Shown: positions 1 through 8,154 of the stretch, in pieces | Layout of the letters: each line of letters begins with the position of its first letter | Position numbering within the stretch: the first letter of the stretch is position 1 | NCBI GenBank assembly: GCA_963828855.1 | Contig: CAWHGB010000008.1 | Span: 372,001 to 436,000 of the forward strand | DNA: 64,000 nt | Direction: 5' to 3' | From: CAVVEQ01 sp963828855 | Lineage (GTDB): Bacteria > Chloroflexota > Anaerolineae > Anaerolineales > Anaerolineaceae | Position numbers and translations under genes: made by a program | Notes under the pieces: model-generated | Database searches by the model: none | What the model saw: the letters and a program-made list of their open reading frames with translations, nothing else | What the model was told of the DNA's origin: nothing

Positions 1-222
1 TGTGAAATTAAGTTCTTTTTCCTCATGCCCAAGTGTGGAAAGCGTAATTATTGTTCGGATACCGTAATCGTAGAGCGCGCTCCAGCCCGCAGGGGTAAGC
101 CTGGAAGGTGTATCCGAACGTACAACCGCTCCCCGCCGGGTCTGCCCACCTTCGCGGGTTGGAATGCCCCCCAGGTCGCGGACATTGATGCAGCCATCCC
201 ATTCCAGTATTCTTTGAGTCAT
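1..222 (-). CDS. Tyrosine-protein phosphatase family protein, N-terminal part (cut by window edge)
   Basis: An open frame runs from an ATG at 222 off the left edge of the window, giving the first 74 residues. AAGGAG sits about 10 bases before the ATG, which supports this start. The protein begins MTQRILEWDGCINVRDLGG, then TRRGAVVRSDTPSRLTPAG and a GIRTII strand. The order NxRDLGG, RxGxxxRSD, LTxxG, GIRT is the N-terminal signature of the bacterial tyrosine phosphatase family known as Y_phosphatase3, which removes phosphate from phosphotyrosine or phosphoinositide substrates. The catalytic CxxGKDRTG loop would lie beyond the window, so activity cannot be judged. It lies 79 bases downstream of the broken aldo/keto reductase on the same strand. 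Confidence 0.7.
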   Translation of the reverse strand, partial: MTQRILEWDGCINVRDLGGIPTREGGQTRRGAVVRSDTPSRLTPAGWSALYDYGIRTIITLSTLGHEEKELNFT

Positions 223-301
223 GGTATGAAAACTCCTTGGAAATTTATCTTCCGCTATCGAATATTTCAAATTTCAATCAATATCAAAGGCAGCACTAGA
301 A

Positions 302-1299
302 TTATCGCCCGGTCAGTTTTTCCATCGCCTCCGGGTAGCGTGCACCCTGGATCTCGATCCTGGTTGCGGCAGTTTTGATCTCGCGCAGATCTTCCTGAAG
401 TGAGTACAACTTCGACTGCCCCGATATTCTCCTCCAACCGGTGCAGCTTTGTCGTACCCGGGATGGGCACGATCCAGGATTTTTGCGCCAGCAGCCAGGC
501 CAGCGCGATCTGCGGTGGGGTTGCGTTCTTCTGCTTGGCAATTCGTTCAATAAGATCGACCAGCGCCAGGTTGGCTTTGCGCGCCTCCTCGGTGAAGCGG
601 GGAAGTGTATTTCGAAAATCGCCAGGAGCGAATTTCGTATTCTCATCGATCTTCCCGGTCAAAAAGCCCCTGCCCAGCGGGCTGAAAGGCACAAATCCAA
701 TTCCCAACTCTTCGAGGGTCGGGATGATCTCTTTCTCCGGGGCTCGCATCATCAGGGAGTATTCGCTCTGAAGCGCAGTGACCGGTTGGACCGCGTGCGC
801 CCGCCGGATGGTTTTAACGCCGGCTTCGGAAAGCCCAAAATGCTTGACCTTACCTGCCTGGATCAACTCCTTAACCGCCCCGGCCACATCCTCAATGGGC
901 ACGTTTGGATCCACGCGATGCTGGTAGAACAAATCGATTGATTCCACCTTTAGCCGCTTGAGCGAGGCTTCGGCAACTTCCCGGATATGCTCAGGTCGGC
1001 TATCAAGCTCGCTCCACCTGCCATCCCCACTGGAGGATGGTTTGAACCCGAATTTGGTTGCGATGGCCACTCTACCCCGGAATGGTGAAAGGGCCTCGCC
1101 GACCAGTTCTTCATTGACGAACGGACCGTAAACTTCCGCTGTATCGAAGAAGGTAATGCCCAAGGTCCACGGCTTTGTGGATCAGGGAGATCATTTCCTT
1201 TTTCTCCGGAAATGGGGGAAAAGAAAAGCTCATCCCCATGCAGCCAAGGCCGAGTGCGGATACTTCCAGGGCGCTATTTCCTAATTTTCGCTTTTCCAT
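302..1299 (-). pseudogene. Aldo/keto reductase, broken by two frameshifts
   Basis: Three overlapping minus-strand frames together give one complete NAD(P)H-dependent aldo/keto reductase of about 330 residues. Frame one (from ATG 1299) gives MEKRKLGNSALEVSALGLG and runs to about 1160. Frame two resumes with GITFFDTAEVYGP, which carries the catalytic Asp and Tyr, and continues through a TIM-barrel with NIGAVEVVLT near its end. Frame three supplies the proper C-terminus EDLREIKTAATRIEIQGARY and stops at 302. Each junction is explained by one extra base: a third C at 1159-1161 and an extra A at 398-399 (plus-strand letters). The family reduces aldehydes and ketones in the cytoplasm. Whether this is real decay or sequencing error cannot be told from one copy. 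Confidence 0.8.
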
Positions 1300-1339
1300 T
1301 CTTTAATCCATTTTCTGGAGTGAAAGGTGGATTTTTTTA

Positions 1340-1636
1340 TCACCCACCCGCCATCGCCCCGACGATCCGAAGCACTTCCCGTCCCTCAATCACTTCCCTT
1401 GGCAGGCAGGTCTTGGGATCCACCAGGGAGATATCCCGCCCGCAAGTAAAAAAACGAATGAAATCCCTGCGTTTGTGAGTCTGGAGATCACGGATGGTAC
1501 CCCTTAATGAAGGATATTGATCTTCCAGGGTATCCAGGGCTTCACTAAGGGATATTTCGCCCGCAAGATCCAGCTCCACCAACCGTCCGGTACCAGCCAA
1601 CTGCTGCAGGTGATACGGAAGGATAACCTTGATCAT
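1340..1636 (-). CDS. MoaD/ThiS family ubiquitin-like sulfur carrier
   Basis: A 98-residue protein with the beta-grasp pattern: an N-terminal IKVILPYHLQQLAG strand, a helix SEALDTLEDQYPSLRG, and a C-terminus ending exactly in AMAGG. The terminal Gly-Gly is what MoaD, ThiS and related carriers use for adenylation and thiocarboxylation. Its ATG overlaps the stop of the upstream BNR-repeat gene by four bases (ATGA), so the two are translationally coupled. No moaE, moeB or thiF/thiG homologue is nearby, so a general role in molybdopterin or thiamine synthesis is not supported by context. A dedicated carrier working with its BNR partner is possible but is inference. Confidence 0.75.
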   Translation of the reverse strand: MIKVILPYHLQQLAGTGRLVELDLAGEISLSEALDTLEDQYPSLRGTIRDLQTHKRRDFIRFFTCGRDISLVDPKTCLPREVIEGREVLRIVGAMAGG

Positions 1637-2749
1637 GCGAGGGTTTGAACTTCCACAGAAAGCACCGGAGGCAGGTCGCGGGTGACCGTCATCCAGTCAT
1701 CCCCTGAATTCGCGGAGGCATACACCTGCCCGCCTGTTGTGCCGAAATAAACACCGCAGGGGTCCAATTGATCCACCGCCATTGCACTTCGCAGGACGTT
1801 CACATAACAATCCTTCTGCGGAAGACCTTTTTCCAGCCCTTCCCAGTCATTTCCGCCCGTGCGGCTTCGGAAAACCCGCAGCCTTCCATCCGGAGGGAAA
1901 TGCTCAGAATCACTTTTAATCGGCACCACGTAAATTGTCTCAGGTTCATGGGCGTGCACCGCGATCGGGAATCCGAAATCGCTGGGGAGGTTTCCGCTCA
2001 CCTCATACCAGTTTTCACCGGCGTCATCGCTGCGCATAACGTCCCAGTGCTTTTGCATGAAAAGCGTATTCGTCCGGGAGGGGTGCATTGCAAGGTTATG
2101 AACGCAATGCCCCACCTCGGCGGTCGGGTCGGGGAGCTCCTCGCCCGAATTCAACCCGCGGTTGATCGCCTTCCATGTCTGCCCACCGTCGTCCGTCCTG
2201 AAAGCCCCCGCGGCAGAGATCGCGATGACGATCCTCAGTGGGTTTGCGGGATCCAGCAGAATGGTATGCAAGCCCATCCCCCCTGCACCAGGCTGCCAGA
2301 GTTCACCCCGCACTTCGCGTAGTTCTGATAGTTCCGACCAGTGTCATGCCGCCATCTGTGGATTTGAACAAAGCAGCATCCTCAGCCCCAGCAAAAACAG
2401 TCTCCGGTTCAGTCAGGGAGGGTTGCATCTGCCAAATCCGTTTGAACTGCCAGGGTTTTTGGGTCCCGTCATAAAACAGGTGTGTACCCGGATCACCTTC
2501 ATATTTAAAATCGTTACCCACTGGTTTCCAGGCCCTGCCGCCATCATCCGAGCGCTGCACCACCTGGCCAAACCAACCGGAGGATTGGGAGGCATATAAA
2601 CGATCGGGATTAACCGGTGAAGCATTAATATGGTAGATCTCCCAGCCCGCAAAGAACGGACCCTCGATCTTCCAATCCTTTCGATGATCGTTGGAAGTCA
2701 GGATAAAAGCTCCCTTACGGGTGCCAATCAGAACACGAATTTGTTTCAT
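1633..2749 (-). CDS. BNR/sialidase-like beta-propeller protein (one frameshift)
   Basis: Two minus-strand frames join into one protein of about 370 residues. The first part (from ATG 2749) starts MKQIRVLIGTRKGAFIL and contains SDDGGRAWKPVG and KSTDGGMT. The second contains TDDGGQTWKAINRG, SDDAGENWYEVSG and SANSGDDWMTVTRD. These S/T-x-D-x-G-x-x-W boxes are Asp-box (BNR) repeats, the blade signature of sialidase-type propellers. One extra base at 2341 separates the frames; without it the text reads STDGGMTWSELSELREV. No signal peptide is visible, so it is probably cytoplasmic and need not be a glycosidase. It is coupled to the MoaD-like gene by a four-base overlap. The break is probably a sequencing error because both halves are otherwise well preserved. 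Confidence 0.75.
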
Positions 2750-2794
2750 CGCTCCTCCATTTGAATTACATCATCCCTTCACAGGTTTCAATTC

Positions 2795-3628
2795 CTAATT
2801 ATTCAAAACCGATTGAAGTTGAACCGGAATCTCAATACCGTTCTCTGCAAGTGTTTGAGTGATTGCCTCATAGCCCTTATCTTTTGCGAGAAGCATCGAC
2901 CCGGCAAGAGAGATATCAACCCAGAAATAGACAGTCAGTCCTAGCGAGATGGCATCGGCAACATCAAGTGTCACCATCGGAGCTGGTTCCTCAATGTAAC
3001 CAGGAACCTTTCTTACCGCCGATGTGATCAATTCCCTGATCTTGGATATATCGACGTTGTACGAAAATTTCATCGGTAATTCCACCCGACGCTTTGGGCT
3101 GCGGGTGAAATTGATGATCGGTTGGCTTATTGCATTCCCGTTTGGGATCGATACGAAACGGCCGTCAAAACATTCCATTTCGGTCATGCGGGTTGCGATT
3201 GATACTACGTTTCCTTCGAAACCTGCGATATTGACGGATTCCCCAATATTGAATGGGTGTTGAACGAGGATTATCATCCCCGAAACCAGGTTCTTGAGTA
3301 CGTCCTGGAAGGCGAATGTGATCGCGAAGGTTACCAAGCCAAGAGTCGTTATTAGCGAGGAAACATTTACGAATAACCCAAGGGAAAATAGGATTCCCGT
3401 GCCGATCACTAACCAGCGGGTCAAATTCATCAACAGGGTGGTAACACCTTTTTCCGCTTTGCTGCGCTTGAGCGCTTTTTCCACCAGAGATGATGCATAC
3501 CTGGCTAGGAACAGAGCCCCCATCATTATCGCAACCGCAAGGATGATCTTCGGAAGGTAATCCTGGAAAAATGTCACCAGGTCGGTTTTGAAATTCGTCC
3601 ACAGGCTTTCTAAAAGGCTGATCAACAT
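2795..3628 (-). CDS. mscS: Small-conductance mechanosensitive channel, MscS family
   Basis: A 277-residue membrane protein close to the usual MscS length. Three hydrophobic segments occupy roughly residues 20-130, the last being the pore-lining helix region (LGLVTFAITFAFQDVLKNL). It is followed by the conserved beta domain: GMIILVQHPFNIGESVNI, then MTEMECFDGRFVSIPNG and the PNG-N-I-x-x-x-I-N pattern. Such channels open under membrane tension and release solutes during hypo-osmotic shock. The start at 3628 is preceded by AGGTGA at suitable spacing. It is transcribed away from the DegT operon, and the 300 bases between them must hold the promoters of both. Confidence 0.88.
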   Translation of the reverse strand: MLISLLESLWTNFKTDLVTFFQDYLPKIILAVAIMMGALFLARYASSLVEKALKRSKAEKGVTTLLMNLTRWLVIGTGILFSLGLFVNVSSLITTLGLVTFAITFAFQDVLKNLVSGMIILVQHPFNIGESVNIAGFEGNVVSIATRMTEMECFDGRFVSIPNGNAISQPIINFTRSPKRRVELPMKFSYNVDISKIRELITSAVRKVPGYIEEPAPMVTLDVADAISLGLTVYFWVDISLAGSMLLAKDKGYEAITQTLAENGIEIPVQLQSVLNN

Positions 3629-3827
3629 TAACTCACCTGTTCAATGTATGTTGAAATCAAATAAATTACAGTGTCCTAATAAGAAACTCGATGATCGACT
3701 TATCAATTTGCCAATAAAATCGCTGGTTCAAAGGGAAATGATAACGCAAAATCACTGGTAACGCTTGTATAGTTTTACGAAAGAATCCCAATTTATTCTT
3801 CTTTTCAGGTTCGTGTCATTTATCAGT

Positions 3828-3856
3828 TGTAATTCTTTCGGTATATTTGCTAAAAT
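3828..3856 (+). promoter_or_regulatory. Putative sigma-70-type promoter of the DegT operon
   Basis: In the A+T-rich 300-base gap between the divergent mscS and DegT genes, TTGTAA (3828-3833) and TAAAAT (3851-3856) are separated by 17 bases. Transcription starting near 3863 would give a leader of about 65 bases before the ATG at 3929. The assignment rests only on motif and spacing. I see no strong operator or riboswitch in this gap. Confidence 0.35.
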
Positions 3857-3928
3857 CAAATCCTGAAAACATCATCAATTGATTACAGGTTTTTCAATTG
3901 TTGAATTGTCCCCGAAAGGAATTTACTC

Positions 3929-5158
3929 ATGGAAAGACTCGCCCTGCTAGGTGGTAAAACCGCCAAAACCAAAGATTTCCCATCCTGGCCGCAATATGAC
4001 CAAAAAGAAGAAAAAGTTTTAATGGAAGTTCTGCATAGCGGCATCTGGTGGCGCACACCGGGTACAAAAACGCTTAAATTCGAAAAGGATTTCGCCAAAT
4101 ACCACCAGGTGGATTACGGGGTTGCCTGCACCAACGGCTGCGCTGCACTGGAGATCGCCGTCGGAGCCCTTGGCATCGGCTTGGGGGATGAGGTCATCGT
4201 CCCCGATTTCACCTTCGTCGCCACCGCCAGTGCCGTGCTGCAGAATGGCGCCATGCCGGTAATGGTGGATGTTGACCCGGATACTTTCAATATTGATCCC
4301 GAAAAAATCGAGAAGGCCATCACCAAACGGACAAGAGCGGTCATCTGCGTACATATTGGCGGGCTCCCTTGTGATATGGACCGCCTGGTGGAGATCACGA
4401 AAAAGCACAAACTTTTCCTCATCGAGGATTGTGCTCACGCGCATGGTAGCGAGTGGAAGGGGAAAAAGGTCGGTTCGATTGGCGATTGCGGCACCTTCAG
4501 CTTCCAGGCCAGCAAACTGATGACCGCCGGTGAGGGCGGGATCGTGATCACGAAAAACCCCGAGCTCGAGATCCGCATGCGTTCCATCCATGATTGCGGC
4601 CGGCTGCCCGGCGAATGGTTCTACTCCCACTTCCTTAACGGCTCAAATTACCGCCTGAGCGAATGGCAGGGTGCGGTCCTCAGCCAGCAGCTCAGCCGTC
4701 TGGATAGACAGGCGGCCAAACGCTCCAAGAACTCAGCCTATTTGAATGAAGAATTAGCTAAGATTGAAGGCATCCGTCCGCAAAAGGTGGATCCGCGGGT
4801 GACCCGCAACGGGAATTACTGCTATATCTTCCATTATGACCCGAAAGCATTCAACGGATTGAAAACCGATGATTTCATCAAAGCCCTGAATGCCGAGGGC
4901 ATCCCCACCCAGGCCAGCTATCCCCCCATTCGGAAATTGTCCGTTTTCCAGACCGGGGAATACAAGAAAAAACTGCTGCCCGAGCAGGCAAGGGAAAAAC
5001 ATTCCTTCCTTAAGGCAGAAATGCCGATCTCGGATGATTCCTACGAGAACACGGTCTGGCTCGTGCATCGCACCCTGCTGGGCGACGCCAAAGATACCCG
5101 CGAGATCGTCGAGGCGATCAAGAAGATCAAAGCCCGCTCCGCAGATCTGGTCAAATAA
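3929..5158 (+). CDS. DegT/DnrJ/EryC1/StrS family PLP-dependent aminotransferase
   Basis: A 409-residue fold-type-I aminotransferase of full family length. It carries the cofactor features of the DegT family: the substrate-side CTNGCAALEIAVGALG near residue 67, the VPDFTFVATASAVLQNG stretch, the LIEDCAHAHGS motif whose Asp (about 167) binds the pyridine nitrogen, and FQASKLMTAGEGG with the Schiff-base Lys near 196. The family transaminates keto-sugars or keto-cyclitols using an amino acid donor. It opens an operon with a cupin, a sugar-isomerase-like enzyme, a UroD-like protein and a sugar ABC importer, so its substrate is probably an imported sugar or cyclitol derivative. That substrate link is inferred from gene order only. 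The downstream cupin begins on the base after its stop. Confidence 0.85.
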   Translation: MERLALLGGKTAKTKDFPSWPQYDQKEEKVLMEVLHSGIWWRTPGTKTLKFEKDFAKYHQVDYGVACTNGCAALEIAVGALGIGLGDEVIVPDFTFVATASAVLQNGAMPVMVDVDPDTFNIDPEKIEKAITKRTRAVICVHIGGLPCDMDRLVEITKKHKLFLIEDCAHAHGSEWKGKKVGSIGDCGTFSFQASKLMTAGEGGIVITKNPELEIRMRSIHDCGRLPGEWFYSHFLNGSNYRLSEWQGAVLSQQLSRLDRQAAKRSKNSAYLNEELAKIEGIRPQKVDPRVTRNGNYCYIFHYDPKAFNGLKTDDFIKALNAEGIPTQASYPPIRKLSVFQTGEYKKKLLPEQAREKHSFLKAEMPISDDSYENTVWLVHRTLLGDAKDTREIVEAIKKIKARSADLVK

Positions 5159-5560
5159 ATGACCGGCGGACTGGAGATCCATACCTGGGACGGGATCGGG
5201 TTCCAACCCCTGGTAGCCAGCCATGACTGGTTGGTTTCCATATTGAATTGGGAACCAATTTTCGGCCTCGATAAATTTGGTGAAGTGGAACGGCATAATA
5301 TAACAGACGAAATCTTCGTGCTCACCCGCGGGAAGGCTCTGCTCTTCACCAGCGATGACAATGTCCTTCGGGTGGAGGAAATGATCCCCGGTGCAGTCTA
5401 CAACGTGCTGAAAGGCACCTGGCACAGCCTGCTTGCCACCCGGGATGCCAGTTGGATCATCGTGGAAAACCAGGGAACGGATAACACCAACAGCGAGGTC
5501 AGAAATCTTACCGAAGGCGAAAGAACGCAGATCATTCAAAAAAAGCCCGACTGGGCTTAG
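5159..5560 (+). CDS. Small cupin-like protein
   Basis: A 133-residue cytoplasmic protein directly abutting the DegT stop codon. The middle has the two-strand cupin layout: ITDEIFVLTRGKALLFTSDD, a turn, then MIPGAVYNVLKGTWHSLLAT with a single His in the second motif. The first motif lacks the usual HxH pair, so metal binding, if any, is reduced. Cupins of this size in sugar operons act as isomerases, epimerases or sugar sensors. The position between an aminotransferase and an isomerase-like enzyme suggests a pathway role, but no reaction can be assigned. Confidence 0.6.
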   Translation: MTGGLEIHTWDGIGFQPLVASHDWLVSILNWEPIFGLDKFGEVERHNITDEIFVLTRGKALLFTSDDNVLRVEEMIPGAVYNVLKGTWHSLLATRDASWIIVENQGTDNTNSEVRNLTEGERTQIIQKKPDWA

Positions 5561-5570
5561 CGAGGTTTGT

Positions 5571-6905
5571 ATGTATCAACCCAGAATTGGCAGTTACGCA
5601 GTCTACGAACCCAACGAGGAAGGTTGGCACGATTGGGAAAAACAGATCGCGGAAATGAATGCGGGCCTTACCAGCCGAGGGCTGGAGGTGATCGCCGCGC
5701 CGGTAGCGGTTATGGACGATGCTTCCTGCCGGAGGGTGGGTGACTTCTTCGCCGAACAAAAACTGGATGCCCTGCATGCGCTTATCACCAGTTGGTCATT
5801 TGATCATCACACCGTGGAGATCCAGCAGAAAGTGGACCGCCCTGTGGTCATTCGCGCCATTCCGGGCATCCGCTCTGGATCGATAGTTGGTTCGATGCAG
5901 CTCAATTGCGTCCTCGCGGATATTGAAGTTCCCCACCGGTTGTATTATGGTGAGTTACAAGAAAAGGAAGTTTTGGATAAGACCGAAGCTTTCGTGAGGG
6001 CTTGTGGTATTCAAAATAAATTAAAAGGCGCGCGCATGGCCGTGATCGGCCGCAGAACGGAAGGGATGACCCCCACAGCCGTGGATGAAGTGGAAGTGCT
6101 ACGACTGTTTGGCACCCGCCTGCTGAACTACGGTCTCGATGAGCTCCAGGAAATGGCCCATAATGTTCCTCAGGCCGATGCGGAAACTGCCTGGGCGCGA
6201 ATCTCCGCCGGAGCCGCCAGGATCATGTCGAAGACCGAGCATGGGATCGCTACCGCCCGCAATTACCTGGTGATCAAGAACATGGTACGTGACCTGGGAT
6301 TGAGCGCGGTCACCATTGGGTCATACCCCAAATGCCAGGGCACCATGTGCGTGCCCATCGCCTGGTTGAACCAGGAGGGGGTCCCCACTGGCTGCGAGGG
6401 GGATGTCAATTCCTCCATCTGCATGCTCATCCTGAGCATGCTCTCCGATGAACCGGTCCACTTTGGCGAGATGCTCGAACTCGACCGGGAGCATAATGCC
6501 CTGGTTACCTCGCACTGTGGCTGCGGGTCACCCGGGCTGGCGGATCAGAACGGTTACAACCTACAACCGGTTCGCTTGGCCAATAACGGCGTTTGCATCC
6601 GCTATGCTGCCAAACCCGGACCGGTCACCTACGTGAACCTGGTGGGCAGGCGCGGAAATTACCGGCTTTGCTCCATAGAAGGTGAGGCTGTGCCCACCGG
6701 GATGGTCTTTGAGGGCAATCCCCTGCGATTCGAGCTGAAATCGCCAATTACCAAAGTCTGGGATGCTGTGGATGAATTTGGTTTCGGCCACCACTGGATG
6801 ACTGTCTATGCCCATGCTTCCGAAGTCCTGGTGGAATTTTGCAAACTCACCGGTGTCGAAGGCGTCTTCCCCGACCTGGATCTGCACATCGAGGGGAATG
6901 CATGA
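5571..6905 (+). CDS. L-fucose/L-arabinose isomerase-like protein
   Basis: A 444-residue protein. I place the start at ATG 5571 (MYQPRIGSYAV), just past the cupin stop, because the 46 residues readable upstream overlap the cupin frame and look non-coding. It has the three-domain pattern of the FucI/AraA superfamily. An N-terminal Rossmann-like region includes LDALHALITSWSFDHHT, and a middle domain begins GARMAVIGRRTEGM. A metal-site region follows with GVPTGCEGDVNSSICM (Glu and Asp ligands), SHCGCGSPG and, near the C-terminus, FGFGHHWMTVY (His). Family members interconvert aldoses and ketoses with Mn2+. The low general similarity to true FucI leaves the substrate open. It overlaps the next gene by four bases. 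Confidence 0.7.
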   Translation: MYQPRIGSYAVYEPNEEGWHDWEKQIAEMNAGLTSRGLEVIAAPVAVMDDASCRRVGDFFAEQKLDALHALITSWSFDHHTVEIQQKVDRPVVIRAIPGIRSGSIVGSMQLNCVLADIEVPHRLYYGELQEKEVLDKTEAFVRACGIQNKLKGARMAVIGRRTEGMTPTAVDEVEVLRLFGTRLLNYGLDELQEMAHNVPQADAETAWARISAGAARIMSKTEHGIATARNYLVIKNMVRDLGLSAVTIGSYPKCQGTMCVPIAWLNQEGVPTGCEGDVNSSICMLILSMLSDEPVHFGEMLELDREHNALVTSHCGCGSPGLADQNGYNLQPVRLANNGVCIRYAAKPGPVTYVNLVGRRGNYRLCSIEGEAVPTGMVFEGNPLRFELKSPITKVWDAVDEFGFGHHWMTVYAHASEVLVEFCKLTGVEGVFPDLDLHIEGNA

Positions 6906-8071
6906 ACTCACGCGAACGCATCCTGGCAGCGATACAACGAAAACCAGTCGACCGGGTGCCCCTCTACCTGCGCTTGTGGTCGATGCACGAAGGTGTCGAT
7001 AACATCCCATTCGATTGGCAGAATCAATTCTCCCGCGCTGAAAACCTGTTGAAACTCGGAGTGGATGACACACTCCTGTTGGAACCGCCCCTTGGTTATA
7101 CCGAGGAATACCATGCTGATCAGGTTCCGGGGATTACTTCTTCCGTCTCCAAGCCCCCTCCCCTGGAGTTCGATTCCGATCCACGCCTGCACAAAGTTTT
7201 TGAAACCCCGGATGGACCGCTTTCGATCACGATCAAAAAAAGTGCCGATTGGATCCACGGCGACGACGTGATGCTTTTCAGCGATTTCAATCTCCCCCGC
7301 CAGACGGAACCCATCATCAAGGGGATCGAGGATATCAAACGGCTGCGTCACTTGCTGGCCCGACCATCAGAGGATCAAATCAGCGAATTCAAACAGCGAT
7401 CCAACCTCATCCATCGGGAAGCGGAGCGGCTGGGCGTGGCGATCGATGGCGGCTGGACAGCACTTGGGGATGCGGCTGTTTGGCTGTGCGGTACCGACAA
7501 CGTGCTCCATTGGCAGATGTTAGAACCAAATATCATGGAGGAGCTCTTCGAAGCGCTCCTCGAATGGGAGATGATGCGAACAGAATTCGTCCTGGAAGAA
7601 GGCGTGGATGTGCTGGTGCACATGGCCTGGTATGAAGGCACCATCTTCTGGACGCCCAAGAATTTCCGGCGTTTTATTAAACCACGTCTTAAACAGCTCG
7701 TCGATTTTGCCCACTCGAAGGGATCCCTCTTCCGCTATATCATCACCAAGGATTGGAAAGCCATCCGCGAAGACTTGCTGGATCTCAGTATCGATTGCCT
7801 GACAGGGGTTGATCCTGTTCAGGATGACCTTGATCTGAGGGAGACCAAACAAACCATGGGCGAACGCATGTGCCTTATGGGCGGCATGAACTCCGCAGTG
7901 ACGCTCAGCCAGTGGGAGGATGACCGCATCCGCGCGGCAATCGACGAAGCCTTCGAGATACTAGCCCCCGGGAATGGTTTTATCCTCTATCCCGTGGATA
8001 ATATTATGTGTGAACTTCCATGGGAAAAAACGGAGGTGGTAATTGATCAATACAAAAGGCATTGGATGTAA
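6902..8071 (+). CDS. Uroporphyrinogen decarboxylase (UroD)-family protein
   Basis: A 389-residue protein starting at ATG 6902, inside an ATGA overlap with the isomerase-like gene. The start MNSRERILAAIQRKPVDRVPL is the typical N-terminus of the broad URO-D superfamily, and the C-terminal part (SIDCLTGVDPVQDDLDL, CLMGGMNSAVTLSQ, GFILYPVDNI) follows its TIM-barrel. True HemE works in heme synthesis, but members found in sugar operons are generally methyltransferase-like or of unknown function. No heme gene is near, so I do not call hemE. Coupling to an isomerase and an importer suggests a step in catabolism of the imported compound. Confidence 0.7.
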   Translation: MNSRERILAAIQRKPVDRVPLYLRLWSMHEGVDNIPFDWQNQFSRAENLLKLGVDDTLLLEPPLGYTEEYHADQVPGITSSVSKPPPLEFDSDPRLHKVFETPDGPLSITIKKSADWIHGDDVMLFSDFNLPRQTEPIIKGIEDIKRLRHLLARPSEDQISEFKQRSNLIHREAERLGVAIDGGWTALGDAAVWLCGTDNVLHWQMLEPNIMEELFEALLEWEMMRTEFVLEEGVDVLVHMAWYEGTIFWTPKNFRRFIKPRLKQLVDFAHSKGSLFRYIITKDWKAIREDLLDLSIDCLTGVDPVQDDLDLRETKQTMGERMCLMGGMNSAVTLSQWEDDRIRAAIDEAFEILAPGNGFILYPVDNIMCELPWEKTEVVIDQYKRHWM

Positions 8072-8078
8072 TAGAAGA

Positions 8079-8086
8079 GGAGGTGA
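8079..8086 (+). promoter_or_regulatory. Leader GGAGGTGA motif upstream of sugar-binding lipoprotein
   Basis: GGAGGTGA, a near-perfect Shine-Dalgarno match, lies 68 bases before the ATG at 8155, which has its own TTGGAGGA ribosome site. No normal start codon follows at usable distance, although a short ATT-initiated reading frame of a few codons does. The same arrangement recurs in front of the other two island solute-binding lipoproteins (52,437-52,448 and 53,897-53,905). Confidence 0.35.
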
Positions 8087-8154
8087 TTATAGGTTCAATT
8101 TGTGAATGATTCGTGGAGCAAGAGAAGTCAACATTCAATATTTTGGAGGAAAAA

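Noticed and set aside
25..378. A 117-codon plus-strand frame at the left edge.
   Set aside because: It is antisense to the tyrosine phosphatase start and the reductase end, and its translation has no recognisable pattern.
4019..5539. Long minus-strand open frames (203 and 261 codons) opposite the DegT and cupin genes.
   Set aside because: They lie antisense to well-conserved genes, show no family motif, and their openness follows from the codon bias of the real strand.
5433..5570. An upstream in-frame start for the isomerase-like gene.
   Set aside because: The extra 46 residues overlap the cupin frame and look non-coding; homology begins at MYQPRIG (5571).
6902..8071. Calling the UroD-family gene hemE.
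   Set aside because: No heme-pathway neighbour and an operon context of sugar transport; the superfamily is broad, so a specific name would mislead.
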